A stretch of 64,000 nt of DNA, taken from the NCBI GenBank assembly GCA_002835545.1, contig PIZK01000002.1, positions 205,573 to 269,572 of the forward strand. Reading direction: 5' to 3'. Below the pieces are notes generated by a model. It worked only from the letters and a program-made list of their open reading frames with translations, did no database searches and was not told where the DNA came from. The stretch comes from Alteromonadales bacterium alter-6D02. Its GTDB lineage: Bacteria > Pseudomonadota > Gammaproteobacteria > Enterobacterales > Psychrobiaceae. The translations under genes were made by a program, and so were the position numbers. Within the stretch, counting starts at the first letter, position 1, and each line of letters opens with the position of its first letter. Positions 24,068-34,360 of the stretch are shown one piece after another.

Positions 24068-24706
24068 TCAGGACTTTTTCCGTAAATGAGGGCTGTTCTT
24101 GAGCATGAAAAAGTAATTATCCACTAGAGACTCAGCCATGGCGGCTAAATCGAAACGCTGGGGTTGATAAAGCCAATTGTCGATTAATCCACAAAAATAG
24201 GCATGCTTGGTGATGGCTGCTTGTTCAACATCTAAATCATGTGGCAGTTGTTGTCGTTTGATCGCATTAGTGAGTGTGCGCTTGATATTGTCATCAATGG
24301 TCAAGAAGTTATCCAGTTGGCGCAGTTCAATTTGTTCAACTGTACCGTTATATTCGAACTTATGCTGGATAATGCTAAACACCCTTTGCTGGCGCTTATC
24401 ATGGGCTAGGTTTTTGAGTAAGTTAACTGAAAACTCTCGGTATTTTCCTAGTGGATCAGGTTCATTTTCATCCGTTAGAGCCAATGACAGTTGATCGATT
24501 GGCGAGCAGACTCGCTCAAGCATTGCTTGGAATAATTCGACTTTGTTTTTAAAGTGCCAATAAATGGCCCCACGGGTTAACTGTACATGGTTAGCAATAT
24601 CCATGAGGGTGGTTTGGCTAAAACCTTTACTAAAAAAAACCTCTTCAGCACCATCAAGTAATAGGGCGCGAGTAGCAGCGGCTTGTTCTTTGGTTTTTCT
24701 GACCAT
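24068..24706 (-). CDS. acrR: TetR-family repressor AcrR-like
   Basis: A 212-residue TetR-family regulator. The N-terminus MVRKTKEQAAATRALLLDGAEEVF and the helix-turn-helix LMDIANHVQLTRGAIYWHFKNKVELF are of the AcrR type; the C-terminal part is the ligand-binding helical domain. The ATG at 24706 is chosen over the upstream codon at 24784 because GAGG precedes it and the family starts here. It is divergent from the acrAB-like pump genes, with a long palindrome between them that should be its operator. Confidence 0.9.
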   Translation of the reverse strand: MVRKTKEQAAATRALLLDGAEEVFFSKGFSQTTLMDIANHVQLTRGAIYWHFKNKVELFQAMLERVCSPIDQLSLALTDENEPDPLGKYREFSVNLLKNLAHDKRQQRVFSIIQHKFEYNGTVEQIELRQLDNFLTIDDNIKRTLTNAIKRQQLPHDLDVEQAAITKHAYFCGLIDNWLYQPQRFDLAAMAESLVDNYFFMLKNSPHLRKKS

Positions 24707-24786
24707 AACGACCTCAAAAATAAAAATACAATCAGTAACAAATTTTGGTAAAAAACTGGTTGAATTAACAACAGCTATTACCATAC

Positions 24787-24818
24787 ACTTTAAACATACA
24801 TGAATGTATGTTTAAAGT
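24787..24818. promoter_or_regulatory. AcrR operator, 32-bp near-perfect palindrome
   Basis: ACTTTAAACATACAT (24787-24801) and ATGTATGTTTAAAGT (24804-24818) are perfect 15-bp inverted arms separated by GA. The core ACATACAT-GA-ATGTATGT closely matches the E. coli AcrR operator (TACATACATT...GAATGTATGTA). It sits between divergent acrR and acrA. Confidence 0.85.
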
Positions 24819-24911
24819 CGAATTGAGACATGATGACAAATAGTTCTATTGTCGTAACTGATGTAGTAGCTAACCATCAATGGCTATTTTTCTCGTTATT
24901 TTGAGGCCCCC

Positions 24912-26048
24912 ATGAAATTAAATTTATTAACTCTGGCGCTTGCTAGTAGTCTAGTTGCGTTACTCGTCGGTTGTGACTCAACCACACCACAGGCTGGTTT
25001 TCAAATGCCACCACAACAAGTCGATACGGTGACGTTAGAAAGCAAAACTGTGTTGTTCGAACAGCAGTTACCGGCTCGGGCTGTTGCTGCATCGGTTGCT
25101 GAAGTGAGACCTCAAGTATCAGGTATTATTTTAAAACGTTTATTTGACGAAGGCTCGACAGTGCAGGCGGGTGACGCGTTATATCAAATTGATGACGCAA
25201 TCTATCAAGCGAACTTAGCCTCAGCAAAAGCGGAGCTATTACGAAGTAAAGCCAATTTACAATCAAAATCAGCTGAATTAAAACGGTATCAACAGTTATT
25301 AAAAGACAATGCAGCAAGTCAGCAGGCCTTTGATCAAGTACAAGCGGATTACTTAGCGGAAGAAGCTGAATTAGCTGTACGTAAAGCCGCAGTGCACCGC
25401 GCTGAAGTTGATATTAGTTTTACCAAGGTGCTTGCACCTATTAGTGGCATTATTAGTAAATCGAATATGACGGAAGGGGCCTTAGTCACTGCAGCACAAT
25501 CACAAGTTCTAACAACGATAACTCAGCTTGACCCAATCTATTTTGATTTAGTACAAGCAAATAATCAGCTGCGTAACATTCGTACTCGTCTTGCTAGTGG
25601 TGAACTACAGCAAGTTGAACAAGTAGCTCGATTAGATTTTTCTAATGGTCAAAGTTATGGTCAAACAGGTCAATTGCAGTTTAATGAAGTACAAACAAAC
25701 CCAAGTACGGATACAGTTACTTTACGGGTTCAGTTTTCAAACCCTGAACAGCACTTGTTACCAGGCATGTATGGGCAAGTGAACTTAGTTCAAGCACAGC
25801 GTGATAACTCAATTTTAGTGCCGCAAAAAGCCGTGACATTTGATAGGGGTGGTAAAGCCAACGTTTTTGTTCTTGCCAAAGAAAACAAAGTAGAGGCGCG
25901 CCGCATTACGGTTGGTCGTTCATTTGGTCAAAACTGGTTGGTGCTATCAGGCTTAAATTCTGGTGAAAAAGTCATCACCACAGGATTACAAAAAATCGGC
26001 CCTGGCATGGTCGTGGTTCCTGTTTCTGATACAAAGCAGGCGGGTTAA
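24912..26048 (+). CDS. acrA: RND efflux periplasmic adaptor AcrA-like lipoprotein
   Basis: A 378-residue membrane-fusion protein linking the RND pump to an outer-membrane channel. The signal ends in a lipobox, LLVGC, with lipidated C21. The two lipoyl half-motifs (VAEVRPQVSGIILKRLFDEGSTVQAGDALYQID and VLAPISGIISK) flank a coiled-coil hairpin, and beta-barrel and membrane-proximal regions follow. GAGG lies just upstream of the ATG. The pump gene starts 3 bases after its stop. Confidence 0.93.
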   Translation: MKLNLLTLALASSLVALLVGCDSTTPQAGFQMPPQQVDTVTLESKTVLFEQQLPARAVAASVAEVRPQVSGIILKRLFDEGSTVQAGDALYQIDDAIYQANLASAKAELLRSKANLQSKSAELKRYQQLLKDNAASQQAFDQVQADYLAEEAELAVRKAAVHRAEVDISFTKVLAPISGIISKSNMTEGALVTAAQSQVLTTITQLDPIYFDLVQANNQLRNIRTRLASGELQQVEQVARLDFSNGQSYGQTGQLQFNEVQTNPSTDTVTLRVQFSNPEQHLLPGMYGQVNLVQAQRDNSILVPQKAVTFDRGGKANVFVLAKENKVEARRITVGRSFGQNWLVLSGLNSGEKVITTGLQKIGPGMVVVPVSDTKQAG

Positions 26049-26051
26049 AGC

Positions 26052-29000
26052 ATGGCAAAGAGTTTTATAGAACGGCCAATACTCGCTTGGGTTATTGCGA
26101 TTATGATTATGATGGTGGGAATCTTATCGATTTTCCGCCTACCTATTGCACAATACCCCGATGTCGCACCGCCCGCGGTGAGCATTAGTGCCTTTTATTC
26201 GGGGGCATCTGCAAAAGTACTGCAGGACACCGTGGTACAGGTGATTGAGCAAAGCCTTAGTGGGATTGATAATGTTAAATACATTGCCTCTAATAGTGAT
26301 TCTACGGGTGCTGCAACAATTACTGTGACCTTTAACGCGGGAACCGACCCAGATATTGCCCAAGTTCAAGTACAGAATAAACTGCAAACAGCGATGCCAT
26401 TATTGCCGCAAAAAGTGCAGCAAAATGGGGTGCAAGTAACCAAATCATCTAGCGGCTTCTTACTGGTAATTGGTTTTTACTCTACCAGTGATCAACTTGA
26501 TAGTACGGACATCGCCGATTACATGGCCTCAAACATTCAAGATCAAATTAGCCGAGTAAACGGCGTTGGTCAGGTGATGTTTTTTGGGTCTAAATATGCG
26601 ATGCGTGTGTGGTTAAACCCACAAAAGCTTAATCAATATCAGCTAACCGCACAGGAAGTTGCACAAGCGATTCGCAGCCAAAACTCGCAAATTGCTGCCG
26701 GTGAGTTAGGTGGGGCTCCTGCTGTGGCAGGGCAACAGATTAACGCAAGTATCATCGTGCAAACAGGATTAGAGACCGTAGAAGAGTTCGGTGACATTAT
26801 CTTGCGCGTTGAACCTGATGGTGCAACGGTGCGTTTAAAAGATGTCGCGCGAGTTGAAATCGGTGGTGATAACTATCAGATAGTCTCTGAATATAATGAT
26901 CAACCTGCTGCTGGTTTTGGCATTAGCTTAGCTTCAGGTGCTAATGCGTTAGATACTGCGCAAGCACTACGTGATAAAATTGAGCAACTAAAGCCTCATT
27001 TCCCGCAAGGTTTGGAAGTGGTTTATCCGTATGACATCACGCCATTTGTGAAGTTATCGATTGAGTCGGTGATTAAGACATTATTAGAAGCGATTATCCT
27101 CGTTTTCTTAGTAATGTACTTGTTCTTACAGAATTTTAGAGCAACCTTAATACCAACCATTGCTGTGCCTGTCGTACTCTTAGGTACTTTTGCCGTCTTA
27201 TCAATTTTTGGTTACTCAATTAATACGTTAACCATGTTCGGTATGGTACTGGCCATTGGCTTGCTGGTTGATGATGCCATCGTTGTGGTTGAAAACGTTG
27301 AACGGGTTATGCACGAAGAGGGGCTCTCGCCCAAAGAGGCAACTCGGGTGTCAATGCAGCAAATTACCAGTGCGTTAATTGGTATTGCCTTAGTTCTGTC
27401 AGCTGTATTCGTACCGATGGCGTTTTTTGGCGGCTCAACCGGGGTTATTTACCGTCAATTCTCTATTACCGTTGTATCATCAATGGTGCTATCGGTGATT
27501 GTGGCATTGACACTAACGCCAGCGTTATGTGCAACCTTATTAAAACCTATTGATCAACAACCTAAATCGAAAAAAGGCTTCTTTGCTTGGTTTAACCGCA
27601 TGTTTGATCGCACCAATACCGGTTATCAATCACTATTAAAACGAGTCGTTAACCGTACGGGTCGCTACATGGTTATCTACGGCCTGTTAATTGTTGGTCT
27701 AGTGGTAATGTATCAGCGTTTACCAACATCATTCTTACCCGATGAAGATCAAGGCACAATGTTTACGCAAATGGTGTTACCGCAGGGAGCTTCAACTGAA
27801 CGCTCAGTGGAAGTGATGGAAAAAATCGAAGATTATTACTTAGAAACTGAAAAAGATAATGTTGAGTCTGTGTTCTCGGTAATTGGTTTTAGCTTCAGTG
27901 GTAATGGACAAAACAATGGCATTGCTTTTGTGAAGCTTAAAGATTGGGATCAACGAACCGAAGATAGTCAACATGTTAAAGCAGTCGCTGGCCGCGCAAT
28001 GGGTTACTTTATGTCGATAAAAGAAGCCTTTGTTTTTGCGTTTGTACCGCCATCGATTATGGAGCTGGGTACGGCGTCAGGCTTTGACTTTCAGTTGCAA
28101 GATCTATCAGGGCAGGGGCATGAAAAACTTATCGAAGCGCGTAACCAAGTGCTTGGTATGGCAGCGCAAGATCCCCGTTTGGCTGGCGTTCGTCCAAATG
28201 GACTCAATGATGCACCGCAGTTCAAGATTGATATTGATTATCAAAAAGCGATGGCATTAGGTGTCTCTATTGATGATATCAATCAAACCTTTAGCAGTGC
28301 TTGGGCACCAACATATGTTAATGATTTCATAGACCGAGGCCGAGTTAAGCGGGTTTACGTACAAGCTGATGCACCTTATCGCATGATGCCAGATGATTTA
28401 AATCATTGGTATGTTAGAAATAATAAAGGTGAGATGGTGCCATTTACTGCCTTTAGTTCTGCACGTTGGATTTATGGTTCGCCAAAATTAGAGCGTTATA
28501 ATGGCGCGCCATCGGCGCAGATTTTTGGTCAAGCAGCGCCAGGGTTAAGTTCAGGTGATGCAATGCAAGCAATGAGCGAGATTGCGGCGAAGTTACCACC
28601 GGGGTTTGGCTTTGAGTGGTCAGGTATGTCACTCCAAGAAAAGCAATCAGGCGCACAGGCACCGATGCTTTACGCGTTGTCGATGCTAGTGGTGTTCTTA
28701 TGTCTAGCGGCGCTCTACGAGAGTTGGAGTGTCCCTTTTGCGGTGATGCTGGTGGTGCCGTTAGGAGTGCTCGGAGCATTAACCTTTGCCTTAGGTCGTG
28801 AGCTATCAAACGATGTGTATTTCCAAGTAGGTTTGTTAACGACCATTGGTTTAGCCTCGAAGAATGCAATCTTAATCGTTGAATTTGCGCGCTCGCTCTA
28901 CCTGCAAGGACATGACTTAGTCGATGCGACGATCATTGCCGCAAAACAACGTTTACGCCCAATTATTATGACCTCAATGGCCTTTATGCTTGGGGTTACG

Positions 29001-29174
29001 CCATTAGTGATTGCTACAGGCGCAGGTTCTGGTAGTCAAAATGCTATCGGCACTGGTGTATTTGGCGGCATGCTATCTGCGACAGTGCTGGCGGTAATAT
29101 TTGTACCTGTTTTCTTTGTGGTGGTGTTTAGACTGGGGCACAACCGGAAAGATGAGAAAGAACATAATTTTTAA
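26052..29174 (+). CDS. acrB: RND multidrug efflux transporter AcrB-like
   Basis: A 1040-residue HAE1-family RND pump of the inner membrane exporting hydrophobic drugs by proton antiport. It opens [17 protein letters not shown], has [23 protein letters not shown], the TM4 proton-relay acidic pair in [16 protein letters not shown], and the repeat-symmetric second half ending near [21 protein letters not shown]. Length is usual. No TolC gene is adjacent, so an outer-membrane channel encoded elsewhere is needed. A strong terminator follows. Confidence 0.95.
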   Translation: MAKSFIERPILAWVIAIMIMMVGILSIFRLPIAQYPDVAPPAVSISAFYSGASAKVLQDTVVQVIEQSLSGIDNVKYIASNSDSTGAATITVTFNAGTDPDIAQVQVQNKLQTAMPLLPQKVQQNGVQVTKSSSGFLLVIGFYSTSDQLDSTDIADYMASNIQDQISRVNGVGQVMFFGSKYAMRVWLNPQKLNQYQLTAQEVAQAIRSQNSQIAAGELGGAPAVAGQQINASIIVQTGLETVEEFGDIILRVEPDGATVRLKDVARVEIGGDNYQIVSEYNDQPAAGFGISLASGANALDTAQALRDKIEQLKPHFPQGLEVVYPYDITPFVKLSIESVIKTLLEAIILVFLVMYLFLQNFRATLIPTIAVPVVLLGTFAVLSIFGYSINTLTMFGMVLAIGLLVDDAIVVVENVERVMHEEGLSPKEATRVSMQQITSALIGIALVLSAVFVPMAFFGGSTGVIYRQFSITVVSSMVLSVIVALTLTPALCATLLKPIDQQPKSKKGFFAWFNRMFDRTNTGYQSLLKRVVNRTGRYMVIYGLLIVGLVVMYQRLPTSFLPDEDQGTMFTQMVLPQGASTERSVEVMEKIEDYYLETEKDNVESVFSVIGFSFSGNGQNNGIAFVKLKDWDQRTEDSQHVKAVAGRAMGYFMSIKEAFVFAFVPPSIMELGTASGFDFQLQDLSGQGHEKLIEARNQVLGMAAQDPRLAGVRPNGLNDAPQFKIDIDYQKAMALGVSIDDINQTFSSAWAPTYVNDFIDRGRVKRVYVQADAPYRMMPDDLNHWYVRNNKGEMVPFTAFSSARWIYGSPKLERYNGAPSAQIFGQAAPGLSSGDAMQAMSEIAAKLPPGFGFEWSGMSLQEKQSGAQAPMLYALSMLVVFLCLAALYESWSVPFAVMLVVPLGVLGALTFALGRELSNDVYFQVGLLTTIGLASKNAILIVEFARSLYLQGHDLVDATIIAAKQRLRPIIMTSMAFMLGVTPLVIATGAGSGSQNAIGTGVFGGMLSATVLAVIFVPVFFVVVFRLGHNRKDEKEHNF

Positions 29175-29203
29175 GGGGTCGTGTTATAGCGCTCATTGAA
29201 AAT

Positions 29204-29235
29204 AAAAGGCCATAACGCGAGTTATGGCCTTTTTT
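29204..29235 (+). terminator. Terminator of acrAB
   Basis: AAAAGGCCATAAC (29204-29216), the GNRA-type loop GCGA and GTTATGGCCTTTT (29221-29233) form a perfect 13-bp stem with a T6 tail. Since A-runs precede the stem, it may also act for the convergent tesB gene. Confidence 0.93.
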
Positions 29236-29266
29236 CTAGGCGTTATCCCATGTATGGGCGTTAACG

Positions 29267-30136
29267 CTATGTTTTTTCTTTTGCCCAGCGCAACACTCCT
29301 TCTTGTGCGGTGCTTGCCACGAGGCGCCCTTGGCGATCGTAAAAGCGCCCAGTGACAAAACCGCGCCCACCACTGGCAGATGGGCTTTCAACTTCATAGA
29401 GTAACCAATCGTCAAATTTAAAGTCGCGATGAAACCACATGGAATGGTCGATGGTTGCCATTTGTAGTTTTGGCGTCATAAATGAAATGCCGTGTGGTTG
29501 TCCAGCAACAGGTAAGAATGAAAAATCTGACGCATAGGCCAGAATGTATTTATGAACACGAAGGTCATCCGGTAACTTGCCATTGACGCGCATCCAGACA
29601 TGACGCTTAGGGTCGAGTTTATTCGGTTTTAATACGTTAACATCTTCCACTGAACGAATTTCGATGGCTTTATCACAAGTAAATTGGGTACGTACTGATG
29701 GTGGAATTAAGTCTTGGTATTTACGCGCTATTTCAACTTCTGACTCTAGGTTGTCTGGGCCTGTTACGTTTGGCATGACCGCTTGATGATCAAACGCTTG
29801 CTCGCTTAAATGAAATGAACCCGTTAAATAAAAAATAGGTTGTCCATTTTGAATCGCTTTTACTCTTCGGGTGGCGATTGAGCGGCCGTCACGGATAGTC
29901 TCTACATCATAAACAATCGGTTTAGCGGAGTCGGCCATACGCAAAAAGTAACAATGAAATGAATTAACCCCAAACTCAGGGCCGACCGTATTTTTAGCGG
30001 CACTTAACGCTTGGCCTATAACTTGACCGCCAAAGACACGACCAAACCCTAAATCTTGACTGTTACCGCGATAAATCCCTTGCTCAATCGTTTCAAGGCT
30101 GAGTAAATTGAGTAGTTGGTCGAGTACTTGTGACAT
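29267..30136 (-). CDS. tesB: Acyl-CoA thioesterase II TesB
   Basis: A 289-residue double-hotdog thioesterase hydrolysing medium- and long-chain acyl-CoA to the free acid. Recognisable stretches are [37 protein letters not shown] and [25 protein letters not shown] near the C-terminus, which holds the catalytic region in E. coli TesB. Length matches the E. coli protein (286). It is a single-gene unit, convergent with acrAB and divergent from the copper operon. Confidence 0.94.
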   Translation of the reverse strand: MSQVLDQLLNLLSLETIEQGIYRGNSQDLGFGRVFGGQVIGQALSAAKNTVGPEFGVNSFHCYFLRMADSAKPIVYDVETIRDGRSIATRRVKAIQNGQPIFYLTGSFHLSEQAFDHQAVMPNVTGPDNLESEVEIARKYQDLIPPSVRTQFTCDKAIEIRSVEDVNVLKPNKLDPKRHVWMRVNGKLPDDLRVHKYILAYASDFSFLPVAGQPHGISFMTPKLQMATIDHSMWFHRDFKFDDWLLYEVESPSASGGRGFVTGRFYDRQGRLVASTAQEGVLRWAKEKT

Positions 30137-30314
30137 AGTATATAACCTTATTTTTCATTGTGTGGCTTAACAATTGGCTAAACTTTTTATCTATTAAGGT
30201 AAGTTTACACAGGCTTTAAACAAATGTTTAGAAAATTATCAGCTAGATAATTCCATTGAACCAAGTGTGAGTAATCAGTTATGATATAAATGTTTTCAAA
30301 TAGAGTAATCGCCA

Positions 30315-30710
30315 GTGCCTATAGTTTGTCGAGTCATGATTGTTGTTATGTTGCTAGCTAGCATTTTTCCGGCCTCGGCAGCTATGCCAATGACTCAGCA
30401 AATGTTGTCAATGATGTCTCATCATGGCGTTGAGCAAGAAATGCTTGATGATTCACCATCACATTGTGAACAAATGATGACACAACATGGTTCCCTTGCA
30501 GCAGAATCTGTAGCGACATCACAGCCTACATCTATAATGATGGAGTGTAGTGATGAATGTGACTGTTGTTCAAATGCCTGCAGTTCGGTGTTTATTCATA
30601 GCAATGTTATGTTCACCACTTCAACAGCTCTTTCCGTGATGCCATCAATGGCTCACTTGAGCATCTCTCGCACAATCGAAAGTTTCTATCGTCCGCCAAT
30701 CGCACTTTAA
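30315..30710 (+). CDS. Small exported Met/His/Cys-rich protein, copper-operon leader gene
   Basis: A 131-residue protein with a signal peptide (VMIVVMLLASIFPASA) and a mature part unusually rich in Met, His and Cys: MTQQMLSMMSHHGVEQEML, HCEQMMTQHG and a cluster ECSDECDCCSNAC. The C-terminus FYRPPIAL resembles the endings of small proteins found beside Cus/Cop loci. It starts at GTG, with no strong ribosome site. A periplasmic copper- or silver-binding role is likely from its composition and from the DUF411 and cusCBA genes downstream, but I cannot assign a family. It may be CopL/DUF2946-like. Confidence 0.65.
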   Translation: MPIVCRVMIVVMLLASIFPASAAMPMTQQMLSMMSHHGVEQEMLDDSPSHCEQMMTQHGSLAAESVATSQPTSIMMECSDECDCCSNACSSVFIHSNVMFTTSTALSVMPSMAHLSISRTIESFYRPPIAL

Positions 30711-30779
30711 TCTAGGATCGATCCGCCTTTTAATGGGTCTTCTTTTAGTTTTATTGTGGTTAATTGTGTGGAATTTATT

Positions 30780-31364
30780 ATGAATGTCTTTTCTTTTTCG
30801 ATGCTTAAATCAAGTATCATTCGTTTGCTTATCGTGGTGCTAAGCCTAAACCTAATGGCGTGTAATGACGCGAAATCACCCGATGTTGAGAGTAATGGCT
30901 CAACACCTTCTATTGTTGCTGCTAAAGCCAGCACTGTTGAAGCCTCTGCTAATCTGGTTGAGGCCTTAGCTGACTTTACCGTGTATAAGGACCCTAACTG
31001 TGGTTGCTGTGTCCATTGGATAACGCATGCTAATGATCACGGCTATAGCACCGAGACTGTTCACCCTGCTAACATGTCGGCGATAAAAGCCCATTATGGT
31101 ATCGCACCAAATCTACAATCTTGTCATACCGCAGTAAATCAGGATGGTTATATTTTTGAAGGGCATGTGCCAGCGAAATTTATCAAACAGTTCTTAGCAG
31201 ATATACCAGCGGGTTATATTGGCTTAACCGTACCAGCAATGGTTGTGGGGTCGCCAGGTATGGAAGTGGGTGATAAGTTTATGCCATACCAAATTCTAGC
31301 ACTTAAAAAAGATGGCTCTAGCGAGCTGTATCAAGCAATAACTAGCTATCAGCAGCAGTTTTAA
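30780..31364 (+). CDS. DUF411 metal-binding lipoprotein
   Basis: A protein of about 194 residues with a signal and lipobox (LNLMAC), so probably a lipoprotein. The DUF411 domain follows: FTVYKDPNCGCCVHWITHAND with C74, C76 and C77, then VPAKFIKQFLADIP and VGSPGMEVG. DUF411 proteins accompany copper and other metal-resistance genes and are thought to bind metal through the CGCC motif. ATG 30780 is preferred to the earlier GTG (30756), but the ribosome site is weak. It precedes the cusCBA-like genes by about 110 bases. Confidence 0.85.
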   Translation: MNVFSFSMLKSSIIRLLIVVLSLNLMACNDAKSPDVESNGSTPSIVAAKASTVEASANLVEALADFTVYKDPNCGCCVHWITHANDHGYSTETVHPANMSAIKAHYGIAPNLQSCHTAVNQDGYIFEGHVPAKFIKQFLADIPAGYIGLTVPAMVVGSPGMEVGDKFMPYQILALKKDGSSELYQAITSYQQQF

Positions 31365-31474
31365 CTGAGTTTTATTAGTCAGTGATCTAATCCTTATTTG
31401 ATTGATATCGAGTAAGTATTAGGTTGGTGAATTAAGCATTACGTTATAACAAGTAGTTGATAAAGGATATTGTG

Positions 31475-32779
31475 ATGAATTTACTTTTTCGGATTAAGAC
31501 CTTGTGTGCGGGTTTTATCATTACTGCAAGTGTGGTGTTTGCAAGTGTCTTGGGGACGATAGCGCCCGCAGCAGCGACTGAGCTCACCTTGGATGCGGCG
31601 CTAAAAAAGGCGTTAGCCGATGATTTATGGTTAAAAGCCAATGCACAACAGCAGCAAGCAATAGTTGCACTTAGTGAAGTGGATAGTACTTTACCCGACC
31701 CTGTGATGTCAGTTGGGCTCGTTAATTTAGCAGCCGATAGTCTGGCATTTAATCAAGAGCCCATGAGCCAATTAAAGATCGGTATCAGTCAGAAGTTTGC
31801 CCGTGGTGATAGCTTAGCGCTTAAACGCTCGCAACGTTTACAACAGAGCAAAACTTATCCACTGATGCGTCAAGTTCGTCAAGCGCAGATCACCAAGGCG
31901 TTATCGCAACATTGGCTAACGCTTTATCATAATGCTCAAGCAATTAGGTTAATTGAGCAGCAGCGTCCAACTCTAGAGCAGCTCATTAGTAGTGCCGAAC
32001 GTAGTTATGGTGCTGGTTTGGGCTCTGTGAAACAAAGTGATATTACCGCTGCACAGCTGGATCTGCTGTTACTTGATGATCGTGTTTTATCTTACCAAAC
32101 TAACTTTAATGCTTTGAAGCAGCAGCTAAATAGCTGGTTGCCGGCTCAGGCATTGATGCAACCACTGGCACTTGAGGTGATGCATAATCAGCCTCAAATT
32201 AATGCTTCTAGTATTAACTGGCTTAATCAATTGTCCCAACATCCAGAAGTATTAGTGGTGGCGCAACAGGTTGATGTTTTAAAGCAGGGAGTTGATTTAG
32301 CGAAAGAAAGTGAGAAGCCGCAATGGGGAGTTTCCGCAAGTTATGGTTATCGCAATAGTGCGCCGAACGGGAGCAGCAGAGCCGACCTATTCTCAGTTGG
32401 TCTTAGTGTGGATTTACCGATATTTAGTCGCGACAAACAGCGCCAGCAGGTCAATGCTGCACAAGCTAGAGTCGCATCGAAGGGAACCGAACGTTTATTG
32501 CTGATTCAGCAGCTAAGTGCTCGTGCTCACAGCACCCTGGCTAAAAAACAGCAACTGATGAAGCGTCAGCAGATATTCTCGCAAACTATTGTTGGTAAAA
32601 ACCGCTTACAACATCAAGCTGCACTAACCAATTACGGTAACGATCTTGGGCAGCTATCTTCAATTCTACGTAGCCAACTGGCATTAATTAATGCGCATTT
32701 AACGTTATTGGCGATTAGTGTTGAGCTTCAGCAGCTTGATATTGAACTTAATTATTTACTGACAAGCGTTAAGCCTTAA
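31475..32779 (+). CDS. cusC: Outer-membrane efflux channel of the TolC/CusC family
   Basis: A 434-residue outer-membrane factor, the exit duct of the metal efflux pump. It has a signal peptide ending APAAA, then LTLDAALKKALADDLWL typical of OEP repeats and long alpha-helical tunnel segments, with a duplicated structure (second half VDLAKESEKPQWGVSASYGY). It lacks the N-terminal lipobox of E. coli CusC, so it is more like CzcC-type channels. ATG 31475 is chosen by the AAAGGA seven bases upstream; the in-frame TTG at 31457 lies before that site. cusB follows after 9 bases. Confidence 0.88.
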   Translation: MNLLFRIKTLCAGFIITASVVFASVLGTIAPAAATELTLDAALKKALADDLWLKANAQQQQAIVALSEVDSTLPDPVMSVGLVNLAADSLAFNQEPMSQLKIGISQKFARGDSLALKRSQRLQQSKTYPLMRQVRQAQITKALSQHWLTLYHNAQAIRLIEQQRPTLEQLISSAERSYGAGLGSVKQSDITAAQLDLLLLDDRVLSYQTNFNALKQQLNSWLPAQALMQPLALEVMHNQPQINASSINWLNQLSQHPEVLVVAQQVDVLKQGVDLAKESEKPQWGVSASYGYRNSAPNGSSRADLFSVGLSVDLPIFSRDKQRQQVNAAQARVASKGTERLLLIQQLSARAHSTLAKKQQLMKRQQIFSQTIVGKNRLQHQAALTNYGNDLGQLSSILRSQLALINAHLTLLAISVELQQLDIELNYLLTSVKP

Positions 32780-32788
32780 GGAAGTACC

Positions 32789-34360
32789 ATGAATCGATTA
32801 TTTTCAAGCTTGTTGCTCTTAGCTGCTGGTGCGGCTATAGGGGCTATTGCTCATTCAATATTAACCCCAGCATTCGCCCCTTCACCTAATGATAGTGCAG
32901 AGGGTCAACCGTTGTATTGGGTTGCTCCCATGGATGCGAACTTTCGTCGTGATAAGCCGGGAAAATCACCCATGGGCATGGACTTAGTCCCTGTGTATGA
33001 AACTAATGGTGAAACTGAAGAGAAAGGAACGGTGACGATTGCGCCGGAAGTGGTTAACAATTTAGGGGTGAGAACGGCGTATGCAGAATATCGTTATCTA
33101 GAAAATAAAATTACCACTGTCGGTACGGTTGAGTTTGATCAAGACAAATTAGTCCATATTCATCCTCGTGTTGAGGGTTGGTTGGATAAACTTTATGTTA
33201 AAGCGTCCGGTGAGACGGTAAAAAAGGGACAGGCACTTTATGCTGTCTATTCCCCCGCATTAGTAAATGCTCAAGAGGAATTGGTGCTAGCGTTAAAGCG
33301 TGATAATAAGCGCTTAATTAACGCTTCTAAAGCACGGTTAGCGGCGATGTTGGTTCCTGCTGCAACAATAGAGCAGGTAATGAAGACACACAAAGTTCTC
33401 CAAAACATTACTATCTATGCGATGCAAGATGGGGTTATCGATAACCTTGCTGTGCGAGAAGGTTTTTTCGTAAAGCCGGGTACAACCATTATGTCGATAG
33501 CGAATCTTGAACAAGTGTGGGTCAATACGCAAGTGTTTGAGCAGCAGGCAGCTGCCGTTAATGTCGGTGATGTGGTGAGCTTTACTTTAGATTATTTACC
33601 TGGGAAAGAGTGGCGTGGCATGGTGGAGTATATCTATCCAGTCTTAGAGAAGACAACGCGCACACTCCAACTACGTTTACGATTTGATAACCCTGATCTA
33701 CAGCTAAAGCCGAATATGTTCGGTAATGTGGTGATTGATACACAAGCGGATGCTACGGGCTTAATGGTCCCTAAAGAAAGCGTGATTCGGACTGGCCATA
33801 ATAACCGAGTGGTAATGACCTCTGGGCAAGGTCAGTTTAAATCTGTTGCTGTGGACCTTGGGCGTGTTAACGCTGGTTTTATTGAGATCCTAGCGGGACT
33901 CGAAGAAGGAGATGAAATTGTTACCTCTGCGCAGTTTTTGATTGATTCAGAGTCGAGTGTTAATTCTGATTTTATACGTATGGGCCAAGACAGCGAACAA
34001 GAAGAACAACAGTCCAGTGTGTGGGTTGAGGCGGTCATTGAGTCATTAATGCCTGAACAGAGGATGGTCCAAGCGACTCATCAAGCGATAGCAGAATGGC
34101 AATGGCCTGTAATGACCATGGACTTTGTGGTGGCCAGTGAGGTTGATTACGCTAGCCTTGAGGCTGGACAAAAGTTAAACGTTGAGATCAGTGTAACCGA
34201 AGATAATCGCTATATGATTAGTGCTATTAAAGCATTAGCTCGTGGTGAGGGTGAGTCGACAATCAAGAAGCCTTCCAACATGAACCATAGCGATAACGAA
34301 CAGGACCATAGCAAGATGGACCACAGCCAGATGAATCATGATCATATGGGGGTGCATTAA
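32789..34360 (+). CDS. cusB: CusB-type adaptor with fused CusF domain and His/Met tail
   Basis: A 523-residue periplasmic adaptor of the copper/silver pump. After an N-terminal membrane anchor comes a heavy-metal-binding segment (YWVAPMDANFRRDKPGKSPMGMDLVPVYE), then lipoyl, hairpin and barrel regions. Residues from about 409 form a CusF-like chaperone domain with H431, W439, M442 and M444 in the exact CusF spacing. The last 31 residues are a metal-chelating tail repeating HSKMDHSQMNHDHM. In E. coli CusF is a separate protein; here chaperone and adaptor are joined. The stop overlaps the cusA start by one base. Confidence 0.93.
   Translation: MNRLFSSLLLLAAGAAIGAIAHSILTPAFAPSPNDSAEGQPLYWVAPMDANFRRDKPGKSPMGMDLVPVYETNGETEEKGTVTIAPEVVNNLGVRTAYAEYRYLENKITTVGTVEFDQDKLVHIHPRVEGWLDKLYVKASGETVKKGQALYAVYSPALVNAQEELVLALKRDNKRLINASKARLAAMLVPAATIEQVMKTHKVLQNITIYAMQDGVIDNLAVREGFFVKPGTTIMSIANLEQVWVNTQVFEQQAAAVNVGDVVSFTLDYLPGKEWRGMVEYIYPVLEKTTRTLQLRLRFDNPDLQLKPNMFGNVVIDTQADATGLMVPKESVIRTGHNNRVVMTSGQGQFKSVAVDLGRVNAGFIEILAGLEEGDEIVTSAQFLIDSESSVNSDFIRMGQDSEQEEQQSSVWVEAVIESLMPEQRMVQATHQAIAEWQWPVMTMDFVVASEVDYASLEAGQKLNVEISVTEDNRYMISAIKALARGEGESTIKKPSNMNHSDNEQDHSKMDHSQMNHDHMGVH

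Noticed and set aside
28453..28869. 138-codon frame antisense to acrB
   Set aside because: It lies fully inside conserved acrB sequence, with no recognisable protein features.
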